This document shows, piece after piece, positions 33,401 through 43,609 of a stretch of DNA of 64,000 nt. This stretch comes from Medicago truncatula. Taxonomy: Eukaryota > Streptophyta > Magnoliopsida > Fabales > Fabaceae. Made by a program: the position numbers and the translations under genes. The notes under the pieces were generated by a model, which did no database searches, was not told the origin of the DNA, and saw nothing but the letters and a program-made list of their open reading frames with translations. Location: positions 37,781,832 to 37,845,831 of the forward strand of contig NC_053046.1 of assembly GCF_003473485.1 (NCBI RefSeq), written 5' to 3'. How positions within the stretch are numbered: the stretch's first letter is position 1; each line of letters opens with the position of its first letter.

Positions 33401-35498
33401 ATTTACCAACTATATGTACAACTAACCATATAATTGGCCTCTAAACCGACATATGTTCAAATATAACTGTTATTCTAATAGACATACGATACCTTTTTTC
33501 TTCTTCTTAACAGTGAAATTGATCTTTATAAATGGATAAATAAATTGTGCAGGATATCTGCCTGTCATCTACAAGAGTTGCTATGGAATTTTATCATGCA
33601 GCTAGAGATGCTATACTTCTTTATGAAGTAGTAGTCCCTGTCAAGGTTAGTCCATGCAAGACGGTGACATATTGGAAAACCCTTTTTAGTATTTCTTTCA
33701 TCTGGGATTGACTTTAAGGGGTATTTATAATGAAGTAAAACAAGCTTATCACCAACATCTATTCTAGAATCATGTCCTTATCATGATGTTATTCTCAAAG
33801 TGAACACTGCATTTGAGTGTTTATTCTTGTCTATGTACATGCTTTCAACTTAGAGTAATTACTTCTGTTTTTGACTTGTGAAGCTAGAAAGGCAGCTTGG
33901 TGGCATCAATCAAGTAGCTGTTCTGATGCATAATGACTGTCTTTATCTTTCCCAAGAGATACTTGGATTCGCATTTGAGGTATAAATTCTGTTTTTTTCT
34001 TTCTTTCTACCTGGTATCTTCTTTAGCATGGGGTATATGTTATATTTTTCTACAAGGAAAATATTCAATATAAACCTTGTTTGTTTTATATTTTTTCCCC
34101 CTGTCTCACACATTTGGATGCTATTGCTTCAGTATCGAACAGATTTTCCAAGTTCAATGAAGGAGCATGCTGTGTTTGCTGATTTGGCTCCAAGATTCCA
34201 GCTTTTGGCAGAAGATATATTGCAGAGACAAGTTCACCTTGTTATTTATAACTTGAAGGAGGTACTGCCTTTGTTAAAATGCATGCAGCACCTGTAGGAT
34301 ATGACTTTGGTTTTGGTTGACACTTGCCTTTCTGACCTGGTAATTTCCATATTCCCCCATGTTTTTATAGGCTATAGATAGTGCTGATGGATTTCAGAAT
34401 ACTCATCAGATGCAAGAATTTGAGTCAGCTAAATTCAGCATTGATCAGGTTATTTTCTTGTTAATGATTAATATAATGTGTGGGCATTACCATTTTTTGT
34501 CCCATAGTTTGCTTTACCAGGTGCTGCATTTATTACAACTTACAATAGGTTAAGAATGGTAGTTGACGCCCTTTTAGTTTGACAAATGACATAAGCTAAA
34601 ATTTACTTCATCAGGTTGTCTTCAGTCTGGAAAAAGTGCATATCATATGGGAGCCACTTTTGCTTCCTTTAACTTACAAGAAAAGCATGTGTACAGTATT
34701 AGAGTCAGTTTTCTCTAGGATTGCAAGAGATATACTTCTTCTAGATGACATAGCTGCAGAAGAGACTTTACAGGTAAGTCTATACAATAAGTTAGCTAAT
34801 TAATGCTTGTAATACCATTTTAGTTAAGACTTTTGTCTAATGCATTCCACTCTTATTTCCAGCTACAAAGACTAATCCATTTAATGCTGGAAAACCTATC
34901 ATCTTTATTTGAGTCCTTGGTCACTGGTGATCCAAATTTGAGTGAGTTCCCTGCAGAGTCTCTAGAAGATCTTATCCCATCTTTACGTAAAATCCGCAAA
35001 CTATCAGGCATGTTTTATCATTTACTCAATTTTTATGAAGAAACTGTTGGTTGGATTATTATTTACTCATATATTGACTATTAACCTGTCCATAATCCTT
35101 CTGCTGCAGAATTATTAGATATGCCTTTAAAATCCATTACAGGATCTTGGGAGAATAAGGAATTGATCAGTTGTGGCTTTACTATATCGGAGGTATCATT
35201 TGGTTATCAATGGCTTTATTTCTTTATGGCTTTATAACTGAGGATTTATGCTTTTAAATCATTGTTTATCCAGCCATATTACCAAAGATTCTGATATAAT
35301 GTTATGCATGATTAAAAATATTGTAACCGTACTTAATTGAACCTTTTCTTCACATGCATTCTCCTCACATCTCCTCACATATGTTTCTTACATATTTTTT
35401 TTTTCTCATTGCAGGTGGAAGATTTCATAAAAGCTATATTTGCAGACTCACCTTTAAGAAAAGATTGTTTACGGAGGATACAAAATACGAGCTTTTAG
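27447..35498 (+). CDS. COG5: Conserved oligomeric Golgi complex subunit 5, 752 aa, 15 exons
   Basis: Exons: 27447-27707, 27977-28264, 29786-29923, 30027-30185, 30604-30765, 31113-31346, 31426-31575, 33553-33645, 33884-33979, 34133-34261, 34371-34448, 34615-34773, 34863-35007, 35110-35192 and 35415-35498. The frame is kept at every junction, with no stop before TAG at 35496. All boundaries are GT/AG except intron 13, which starts GC (TCAG|GCATGT). The product matches plant COG5 from end to end as I know it: an N-terminal COG5 domain (about 1-140, SLFNTLNIRDLLS to EEMKGKSEEL), the WPRISELIIS block, and the C-terminus VEDFIKAIFADSPLRKDCL. COG5 belongs to lobe B of the complex that tethers retrograde vesicles at the Golgi, keeping glycosylation enzymes in place. 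The start MESLFNTLN is chosen over an upstream in-frame ATG (27336) lying in probable 5' leader. Introns 1 and 2 carry MITEs and intron 7 a foreign GC-rich block; exons look undamaged. Confidence 0.93.
27768..27911. mobile_element. MITE in COG5 intron 1 (GACAGTGTAAAAT ends)
   Basis: GACAGTGTAAAATATTTTAC, then ACATGCAAC, at the left is mirrored by GTTGCATGTGT, then AAAAAAGTTTTACACTGTC, at the right, giving TIRs of about 30 bases in 144 bp. A related element with GTGTAAAA...TTTTACAC tips lies at 53200 in the PDI gene. Confidence 0.75.
28283..28429. mobile_element. hAT-type MITE, GACACG family, in COG5 intron 2
   Basis: It starts CTATGAAGCACTG 18 bases after the intron 2 donor and carries ACACCCGACACGACAC and GTCGGATACTGGACAC, like the copies at 57011 and 59560. 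The right tip is decayed (GTGCTACAG), so that end is approximate. Confidence 0.6.
29101..29330. repeat. Fragment of a TTGTCAAATA-type repeat in COG5 intron 2
   Basis: GCAGTGTTGTCAAATATCC, then GCCATGGCAGATATCTGTGGC, starts a GC-rich segment with the near-palindrome CCGCC...GGCGG. The GTTTTGTC/TTGTCAAATA tip also bounds the 84-bp MITE at 54123. Only one end is recognisable here. Confidence 0.45.
31810..32440. repeat. Foreign-looking GC-rich block in COG5 intron 7
   Basis: The 1977-base intron 7 contains about 400 bases (31960-32350) much richer in GC than any nearby intron, with CCCTTTTCCCGGGATCG, GCTCCCCCTCC and CACAGCCCTCCAAGCACG. It is followed by a perfect 24-base tandem repeat (32391-32438). 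It looks like an LTR or Helitron piece, but I found no ends or target duplication and cannot name it. Confidence 0.4.
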
Positions 35499-36413
35499 GA
35501 TACATCCAACTTCCTACATGATACATAAATCTTAAAATACTCGAGGTGGGGATTAAAAAATCAGACGATGATCCCTCCGAGGCAAAAACATGTTAGTTTG
35601 AGCTAGTTCTCCAAATATTTGAGGTAGCGGAGAGTTAGTTTGTGGAGAAAAATCATGCTGATGATTTTTCTGACATGGAGGCTTCCCCATGACGATTTTG
35701 TTGTCGTAAATCAATGGTCATAAGTTAGTCTTTTTCTTTTATTTGTTTTTCCTTTACTGTTTAGAGCAACCACGGGGATCGGATTGGTGCTTTCTTGAGC
35801 TTAGTTTCTGCTACACGCTAATTTGTCATCTACTAATGGCAAGCATATTAGGATATAAATTATATATATAATGCCTACCAGTGAAGACTATTTTTAGATC
35901 CAGATGCATAAAAATATTTGTAGTTCAAATTTCGGAAATATCATTTTTTTTTTCGAGTTAAGGATGATTACAGTATAATGTCACTCATTATTTCTTTAGT
36001 TCAGAAGACAAATGAGAAAGGATTAAGAGGCATATATGTTTAGAATTGGTAACAAATAGAAATAATAAACTATTTGTCCAAAAGTCCTAGCTCAACTGTT
36101 TTCTTTTTTTTACGTAAAACTACATTCCGAAAATCATTAATTTCATCATGGTGGAATATACGTGTAGGTTTCTTTGAAAATAAATTCAACAACAATTGGT
36201 TTCAAACATACATACATACAATATATTTTTCATTTGGCTATTTCTTTTGATGGACACATTGAAGTTGACTTCATAAAAAGGCAAGCAAATTAAATTAACT
36301 AACAAATTAATACATTGAAAGTAAAAACAAATTAAAGAGAAATAGTAATTAAAATTTAAAAGACCAAAATATAATGACTTGAGCGAAATTATAAGACTAA
36401 GATATATTGAAAA
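35499..36413. other. COG5 3' flank and intergenic
   Basis: Noncoding; includes the probable COG5 3' untranslated region. No gene or repeat ends recognised before the 9-bp duplication TATTGAAAA (36405-36413). Confidence 0.4.
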
Positions 36414-38154
36414 ACTTAAATATGTAAATCGTCCCTATAATTTGGCGTGTTTTTGATTTTCGTCCCTGTATCTTTTTTTTGTTCTAAAACAACCCCTATA
36501 AGTTAATAGCTTTTTGCTTTTCGTCCCTCCCGTCAAACTCTGTTACAAAAATGCCTTGCTGGCTAACGGTGAGTGACGTGGCAGGTGCTGACTTGGCCAA
36601 ACACGCTTATGTGGACTGACAGACGATCCCTGACTATATTACAGGGACCAAAACCAAAAACAAAAAGGTAAAGAGGGACGAAATTAAAAACACCTAAATA
36701 TGAAATTTAGGTGGCCTTTCCTGACTATATTACAGGGACCAAAACCAAAAACGAAAAGTTACAGAAGGACGAAATTAAAAATCACGAAGTTAAAAATTTG
36801 AAATTAAAAACCCTTGTTGTTTCCATCTTCTTCCTCTCTCTTTGCCATATTCTTCTTCTTCTTCTTTTGTGCTTCTGAAATCACATGTCTGGCAACAATG
36901 TCTTCATCATCCATTGTTTTTTTCTTCAATTGAATTTCACAGCTTCTTCATCGTATGGAACGAAATTAAAAATCACGAAGTTAAAAATCTCTACCATCTT
37001 CTTCATCTTCTCTCTGTTGTATGGATTCCATTCCAAATTGTATTGATTTTGTTACGATAATATGGAACAAAGATGGATGTACCAATTCATATACCCAATT
37101 CCTTCCTTGGTCACCCCACATGAAAATTAATAATAATAATAATGTAAAGCACAAGAATGACGTTTCCATTGTTCTTCTTATCCTTACAATTGTAATCTCA
37201 CCCTTCTCATTTCTCATGTGCTTCAAACTTTGTCATAATTCCATTAACAAGAAAGCATACACAACGACAACAAAGAATGAGAATTTGTTCGACATATGGA
37301 ATTATGATGGAAAAATAACATATGATGACATTATTAAAGCAACACTTTGACATTAGATATGCATCGTGACATAAGCATATGGAAGTTTATACAAGACTCA
37401 ATTATCATGTGGCAAATTTGCCACCTTAAAGAAACTTCACAACTATTAAGCAGATGTATCTTTTGATGCGAGTTTCAGAATTGAAGTGAGAATATTATCA
37501 AAAATAAAGCAGATAAATATTGTTAAGCTTTATGGATTTTGCTTGCACAAAAGAATCATGTTTTTAATCTATCAATACATGAAAAGAGAAAGTTTGTTCT
37601 CGGTTTTGTATGAGGATTTAGAAGCTGTGGAATTCAATTGCAGAAAAAGACTTAATTGATGATGAAGACATTGTTAGCAGGGCATGCAATTTCAATGGTG
37701 CAGAATAAGAAGAATATGGCAGAGAGAGACGAAGAAGATGGAAAACAAGGGATTTTAATTTCAAATATTGTAACTTCATGATTTTTAATTTCGTCCTTCT
37801 GTAACTTTTCGTTTTTGGTTTTGGTCCCTGTAATATAGTCAGGGATCTTCTGGAAGGCCACCTAAATTTCATATTTAGGTGTTTTTAATTTCGTCCCTCT
37901 GTACCTTTTCGTTTTTGATTTTGGTCCCTGTAATATAGTCAGGGATCGTTAGTCTACATAAGCGTGTTTGGCCAAGTCAGCACCTGCCACGTCACTCACC
38001 GTTAGCCAGCAAGGCGTTTTTGTAACAGAGTTTGACGGGAGGGACGAAAAGCAAAAAGTTATTAATGTACAAGGGTTGTTTTAGAACAAAAAAAGATACG
38101 TGGACGAAAACCAAAGACGCACCAAATTACAGGAACGATTTACATATTTAAGCC
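36414..38154. mobile_element. Pack-MULE-like element with about 535-bp TIRs, 9-bp target duplication
   Basis: TATTGAAAA flanks both sides exactly (36405-36413 and 38155-38163). The outer ends CTTAAATATGTAAATCGT and ACGATTTACATATTTAAG are inverted copies, and similarity continues inward to about 36945 and 37620. Both arms hold a matching internal duplication (CCTGACTATATTACAGGG near 36629 and 36720, its complement near 37815 and 37918). Long TIRs plus a 9-bp duplication indicate the Mutator superfamily. No transposase is present. The loop contains a captured receptor-kinase fragment (37021-37670), the defining trait of a Pack-MULE. Confidence 0.85.
37021..37670 (+). pseudogene. Captured fragment of an LRR receptor-like kinase
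   Basis: The first 109 codons include a transmembrane span (VSIVLLILTIVISPFSFLMC) and juxtamembrane residues (NLFDIWNYDGKITYDDIIKAT). This matches the region just before the kinase domain in LRR kinases of the MIK2-like type. After a stop and frame shifts the kinase N-lobe continues in pieces: AYGSLYKTQLSCGK (37376 onward) and INIVKLYGFCLHKR...FLIYQYMKRESLFSVLYEDL (about 37507-37620). The leucine-rich repeats and most of the kinase are missing, so it cannot encode a working receptor. Part of it overlaps the inner edge of the right TIR. Confidence 0.75.
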
Positions 38155-38375
38155 TATTGAAAACAAATGTCTCAAGCGCTATGCATCAATCTTGAGCACA
38201 CTTTCACTAAAAAAAAAAAAAAAATCATTTATAATATAATTAAAAGAAAAGTTTTAAGAAATAAGAATAAATCTTGCATGTTTTAACACATTCGCAATTC
38301 GATGCTTATTGAAGAACTTTAATTCACATCCACACTTTACATACATGGACCAACATTTAAAGAAGTTGAGAGAGC
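38155..38375. other. 3' flank of BAHD copy 1
   Basis: Opens with the right-hand target duplication TATTGAAAA. The rest is AT-rich noncoding sequence with an A run at 38209-38223. Confidence 0.4.
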
Positions 38376-39695
38376 TCAAGAACGGAGCACACAGTCATCA
38401 CTTCCAACATTGTTTGGATTAAGAGAGGCATATTGAAGAAGCTCAAAATCATGTTCAAATTTAGCCATATATTTCTCTTCCATGTTCACAACAGCTTCAA
38501 TGCCATCTCCATCTCTTGTATCCATTAGAAGAATATTATTCTTTGAAGAACAACCAGTAGTGGTGATCCATATTGGTTTTCCCCATCCAAAATCTGCTTC
38601 ATACATTGGAAACCTACACCAACTACTAAAACCAAACACATTTTTATTTTCGGATTGAGGTTCTGTAGCTTGCTTCAAGCACTCAGATATCAACAAATTG
38701 TTTTTCCCTATCTCTCTAAACATTTTAGGATAAACGTCACAACATTCAGATAACCCTTCTTTTATTTTGCATACCAACTCTTCTAGTTTCATTTCCTTCT
38801 TATTTGTCATCATCATAGACGAAAACCAAAGTATGTTCCCTACACATTTTTCAGACAACGGAGGAACCATTCTTTTGCGTAGATTCACAACCATGTAAAA
38901 CGAAGCCGTCTGGAAATTTAACCCCATTATTGATACAGCATGCTTGTAAATCCATGCAATTACAACTTGCACGCGTGTGGGAGAAGGCATGGAACTAGAA
39001 GTTACCATTGCCTTAAGAGACTTGATCATCGCAGGTTGAAAAACAAACCTTTTAAACTCAACATTGTTTTCTCTCTTTAACACATTTTCTGGGAAAATAG
39101 GTAAATCCCTTTGTGGAAAAATTGTCCCCCCTGCATCAAGTAAACTTAATAAATCTTTTTCATCTTCATCAAACTTTTGGTAGATAATGGCCCAATCATT
39201 CATGAAGTTGAAAATGGTTGCAGCATCACCAATTTTGTGACTAATGCAAATACTTATTACCATTCCTCCGCATGCAAACCAATTTACTTGAATGGCTATA
39301 AAACTCGCTCTCCAATCCATTTCTTTCCATTGTAATTCATCAGGGAACAAAGGGTTTAACAATTTTTCAGTGGGATTTTGAACAATCTCTGAAAGTTTGT
39401 TTTTTACCTTTGTGACCAAAAATAACACACCTTGATCATTACATTCAATGGTAATTTTATCTTTAATCCTACCAGCAAAATGATAGTATTTAGATAGAAG
39501 TTGAGATAAGGATTTTCGGAGTTGTGATGTTTTTGAATTTTGATCTCTATTTCCGTTTGGGTTGTAAAAGTAAAGTAATGGCAGATAGTTACTGCAAACA
39601 ATGTTGTCTATGAAAGAAAGTGGATAAAGTTTAAGGTGAGAAGGAGTTGGTGATGAAGGTTTGATGGTTTCTCTTGAAAGTAATTCTATTTCCAT
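38376..39695 (-). CDS. BAHD acyltransferase, vinorine-synthase-like, copy 1, 439 aa
   Basis: Intronless. The two BAHD signatures are intact: HKIGD (HxxxD, near residue 153) with the catalytic His, and DFGWG near 368. Family landmarks LLSKYYHFAGRIKD and the MEIELLSRETIKPSSPTP start are also present. The family moves an acyl group from acyl-CoA to an alcohol or amine in specialised metabolism, in the cytosol. The start ATG is at 39695, as in the paralogue at 44932; extending the frame to 39704 would need a TTG start. Closest relatives are the neighbours at 43610 (intact) and 48851 (broken), showing tandem duplication. Substrates cannot be read from sequence. A TATA box lies about 70 bases upstream. 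Confidence 0.92.
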   Translation of the reverse strand: MEIELLSRETIKPSSPTPSHLKLYPLSFIDNIVCSNYLPLLYFYNPNGNRDQNSKTSQLRKSLSQLLSKYYHFAGRIKDKITIECNDQGVLFLVTKVKNKLSEIVQNPTEKLLNPLFPDELQWKEMDWRASFIAIQVNWFACGGMVISICISHKIGDAATIFNFMNDWAIIYQKFDEDEKDLLSLLDAGGTIFPQRDLPIFPENVLKRENNVEFKRFVFQPAMIKSLKAMVTSSSMPSPTRVQVVIAWIYKHAVSIMGLNFQTASFYMVVNLRKRMVPPLSEKCVGNILWFSSMMMTNKKEMKLEELVCKIKEGLSECCDVYPKMFREIGKNNLLISECLKQATEPQSENKNVFGFSSWCRFPMYEADFGWGKPIWITTTGCSSKNNILLMDTRDGDGIEAVVNMEEKYMAKFEHDFELLQYASLNPNNVGSDDCVLRS

Positions 39696-39760
39696 GGTAA
39701 TCAATCTATGCTATGACTTGTATATTGATTGAATGTATTGACATAACTATATCACAAGTG

Positions 39761-39768
39761 GTTATATA
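39761..39768 (-). promoter_or_regulatory. TATA box of BAHD copy 1
   Basis: TATATAAC on the minus strand, preceded in the promoter direction by CATTCAT and followed by CACTTGTG. The string TATATAA(C/A)CACTTGTG is shared with the other two copies (45032-45039 and 51185-51193). Confidence 0.65.
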
Positions 39769-39775
39769 ATGAATG

Positions 39776-41719
39776 AATTATAAGATATCAAGACTCGTAT
39801 GAAGTATCAAAACATGTGGAACTTTGTCTTTTAGTTACCCTAGTTGTGACATCAATAATGACAATATATAAATTACAAGTCAAATTTCACAAAGTTGATT
39901 CTAAACCGTTGCTCTAGCAACTGAGTTTAGTTTATAGGTTACAATAAATTAATCGTAATGCTACTTATCTAGACAGATTTCCTCGCTAAAGATTCACGAC
40001 CTTGTTTTGACTAATATTTTTTTCTAAATTATAGCACCACTATTTTTTGAACTCTAGACCTTGCATATATTATGCATTATTCTTATCAACTGAGTTAAGC
40101 TCACGAGAACATAAGAACAAATTTTATCTAGATAAATAGCCGTGCTCATAAATTTATGAGTGCTGATACATAAACACCAATAGGTGGCATCCACCCCCTT
40201 AAACACCCACACAAAAATGCAACAAGTGGCAACGTGGGACCCACACACAAACACATTGAGCTTTATGACCATTTCTCCTCTCTCATCCGTCCGTCTTTCT
40301 TCCTTCACAGCTTCTGCTCTCTTATCTCTTTCTCTCTCTTCCTTCACCCTTTCTCCCACTCCTGCCACAACCACCAGCGGCCTTTGTCATCACGATTCCC
40401 GACCACCACCATTGGTAGCCATCTCAGCAGCTCTATTACTGTCGATTCAGATTTGCCTCTTTTTCCCAATTCCTTCTTCGTTATCTCTTCTATGATGCCT
40501 ACTATCTCCTTTTGTTTCTTTTTTTAAATTGATGATGCTATTGAAATCCCAAATGGGTATTACACAAATACAAGCTTCAAATTTAATTTAATTTTTCCAC
40601 CTTTGTGAATTTGGTTTTACACTGTGGTTTCACAAATTTCTAAACAACCAATTAGAAGGAATACAAATCAAAAGATTCTGGAAAATTAATTGTTCAAGAA
40701 TTTTACCATGTTTATTATTTAGTCAAATTGTTCATGTTCATTGGCATATAAGATATCAAATCTGTAAAATAGAACCATCATTTAGTTTGAAGGTCGGAAT
40801 CTGAAGAAATTAGTGTGTGAGATGAGTACCTGAATGTGGAAAAGACAATGGACCTTCAACAACATTTTATGACGTGTTTAATTGATTTATTTTTTATTTG
40901 TAATATCAAGCAATGGATTGATCTAACGGCCGATAACAGAGATGGCTGCAGGGATTTCAACTACAGAGGATCTGGATCCTTTATTTTGAGAGAGGAGTGA
41001 TGGTGAGGTAAAAGGACTAAACTATCCCTTAATGCCATATGGAGGTGGTATAAAAGTGGTACAAATAAAAGGGTGTACACCAATATTTTCCCTAAATTTA
41101 TATGCAAATAGGATTATTTTTGTATATAGAAGCAAGGATTCCAATGATCAAATTTTATATTTGAGAAATGGCCACAAATAAAGAATGTGAAATGATATTT
41201 GTACATTCACTTTGTGATAACTTTTAGACAATTTTCTCTCTCATACTCACATTATATTCTTACTCTCTCTTTTTCTTTTTCTCTCTTCATTGTTTTTGAC
41301 CAATGAAAAGAGAGAAAATGAAAATTGTCAAATAAATTGTATCAAATGCTTGTTCAAATATCATTACTCATAAAGAATAGACAACCGTCCTTCCTTTATG
41401 AGCAAAGCAATAATATGCAAAGTGTTATTATTTTAGGAAAATATAAAAGACTAGTCACGTTAAAAAAAAATACATGGATGGATATATATTCCCTTAACCA
41501 AACAAAGGATGGATATATAATAAATCTCGAAAATAACCAACCGCGATATTCAGATTTACTCTCTCAAATCCTATTTATAAGGAATATTTGGGTTAATAAA
41601 AATTTACATATTATGGTTTAAATTTTCAACAATATATATCAATTATTGTTGATTAAAATGTCTCTTGTAAATAGAACCATATACGTCGTATCATTCTTTT
41701 TTATAGTAATAAATAGTCT
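39776..41719. other. Intergenic, BAHD copies 1 and 2
   Basis: No gene. CT-rich and CA-rich stretches at 40190-40500 give short ORFs with no family resemblance. Near 40030-40110 a minus-strand GAGCTTAACTCAGTTGATAA...AGAGTTCAA string resembles the SINE-like A and B boxes of the 41720 repeat. Confidence 0.4.
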
Positions 41720-41850
41720 CTAAGAGTATAGTTTAGTTGGCAAGAACATGCATTATTATATACAGGGGTTGAAGTTCGAATCCCCGACACCATATTTATT
41801 CACTTTGAAAAAAGATGAATTCTAATCATTAAACTACTTTAAAAAAATAA
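41720..41850 (+). repeat. tRNA-derived SINE-like repeat
   Basis: TAGTTTAGTTGG (41729-41740) fits a Pol III A box and GTTCGAATC (41774-41782) a B box, 33 bases apart as in tRNA-type promoters. AT-rich sequence ends in an A-rich run. Similar box pairs recur near 52220 (+) and 45190-45270 (-). Not a folded tRNA gene. Confidence 0.45.
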
Positions 41851-41861
41851 AAATAATGCCA

Positions 41862-41970
41862 ACTGTTCCTTAAAAAATATATATAATGCCAACCAGCTTA
41901 ATGTAAAATAATGCCAACTGTTCCTTAAAAATATATATATAATGCCAACTGCCATAGCTTAATGTTTAGG
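41862..41970. repeat. Short direct repeats, ATAATGCCAACTGTTCCTTA
   Basis: The string recurs at about 41854 and 41909, with shorter ATAATGCCAAC copies between and after, interspersed with TATATATA runs. A local slippage-type array. Confidence 0.65.
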
Positions 41971-42029
41971 CTATTTGATGCTTGTTTATTTAGGGGTATG
42001 CACTTGTACATGTTGTTTTATATTGTGTA

Positions 42030-42860
42030 TTAATTATTTGTAGAGTAGAGTAGTAAACCATTCAAATCTATATTATATACTACTTTAAAAATAAAAACTC
42101 TATATTATATACTATTCTCTTTGGGTAATTTTTTTTTTTTGACTTATTAATAAAGTCGTGAATTCAACTTCTATTATTAATATGAAGATCTCTTTAGTGA
42201 GTGATTTATAAGTATTACGGTAAACGTTCTTTGAGCATATGATAACTCGTATAACTTGGCCAAAGATTAATTGAATTAATTAACTACCATCTTAACCCTA
42301 TTTTTATTACATTTATTTTTTGAAAAAAAAATTGGTCACTAAAGTGACTTGATTTAAATATATCTTGATTTGAATATATCAATAGTGTCAATTGTACTTA
42401 GAAAAAGTAGTGCCAACTTCCATAGTTAATGTTTAGGCTAAACCCAAGAATGCTTAGATGAGATGACGCGAGTCTCTTCTAACTTAATTAAGGTCATATG
42501 TTCGAATCTAGCCTTAAATATGCAACAACGTTAAAATTCTTAGGGAGAGTTTACAACAAATATGTTGCCATATGGTGTACTAATTCTTTGTAAAAGAAAA
42601 GCAATAAACCATTCAACTCTATTTATACTATTTTCTTTGGGTAAAAAAACAAACAATCACGCCGATATGAAAGTTGGTATAAAGTTGACTCATCCACAAA
42701 ACCGTATGTCCAACTTCTGCCGCCAACGTGAGATTCTTTCTAGTCGGTGATCTATAAATACCAAAGTAAGTGCTCTTTGAGCCTATGATAACTTGTTAAA
42801 CTTGGCCAAAGATTAATTGAACTAATGAATTACCATCTTAGCACTATTTTGATTACATGA
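42030..42860. repeat. Diverged tandem segmental duplication between BAHD copies
   Basis: A segment near 42045-42310 (AGTAAACCATTCAA ... CTTTGGGTAA ... AACTTGGCCAAAGATTAATTGAA ... TACCATCTTA) is repeated near 42555-42850 with the same blocks in the same order. Spacing is about 520-550 bases. It may record the duplication history of the BAHD cluster. Confidence 0.6.
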
Positions 42861-43609
42861 TTTCTTTAAAAAATAAAAAATTGGACACTAAAGTAACTTA
42901 ATTTAAATACAACGATCTTAGATAGATTGTTGATTGTGTGCTGATTTATCCGGTTCAAAAAATAGGGATGTTGTATAAAATAAGAGAAAAATATGGTTAC
43001 CACAGAAAAATGCGAACCCTCGAATAAGTTACTATGTAGAGAAATTGGAGAAATTCATTGGTACCTGAAAAATATTTTATTTTATTATTATTTTTTAAAA
43101 AAAACAGGAGACGGTTCAGAGTAGAAAAGAAAAATACATTTTAAAAAATATATTTGAAATTTTAGTTTGGGAAAAATGTCTGTTTAAAATGATGGAATAA
43201 CTAGTGTTAAAACCTTTTATGTTTTCAAAATGAGGATGTATGAAGTTGAAAGATATGTACATGCTTGGTTTGAAAATGGAAAGTATATGATGAACCTTAA
43301 TTGATTGTAGTTTCGATCAAGAACAAAAAAATAGCAATATTTTGTGATGAACTTATGCAATATTTTTTTATACTATCTTTCACATTCTCTCTTTCATGTC
43401 TCCACATACCCATGTGAAAGATAATATAAAAATATAATCTAGTGGTTGAGAGAGTATGATAAGAATATATTCCTTATTTAATATAACGGACATGATCAAC
43501 TTTCCCATGGTGGGAAAGAACTCTCATTTCCCAAATTAAATGGCACCTACTATTGATACGTATAGTCTTACCGTCTTTAACCTTTCACCGCCATATATGC
43601 TAACTATAG
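42861..43609. other. 3' flank of BAHD copy 2
   Basis: AT-rich noncoding sequence; no gene or repeat ends seen. Confidence 0.4.

Noticed and set aside
39696-39704. Three-residue N-terminal extension of BAHD copy 1
   Set aside because: It would need TTG as start codon; the ATG at 39695 is conserved in the paralogues.
40184-40527. Ser/Thr/Pro-rich ORFs between BAHD copies
   Set aside because: They come from CT-rich low-complexity DNA open in several frames; no motif or start context supports a gene.
40140-41090. TIR element between BAHD copies 1 and 2
   Set aside because: CACCAATAGGTGG and TTGGTGTACACCC looked like mirrored ends, but similarity does not extend and no target duplication was found.
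41729-41782. Possible tRNA gene
   Set aside because: A and B boxes are present but no cloverleaf arms or acceptor pairing can be drawn; better explained as a SINE-like fragment.
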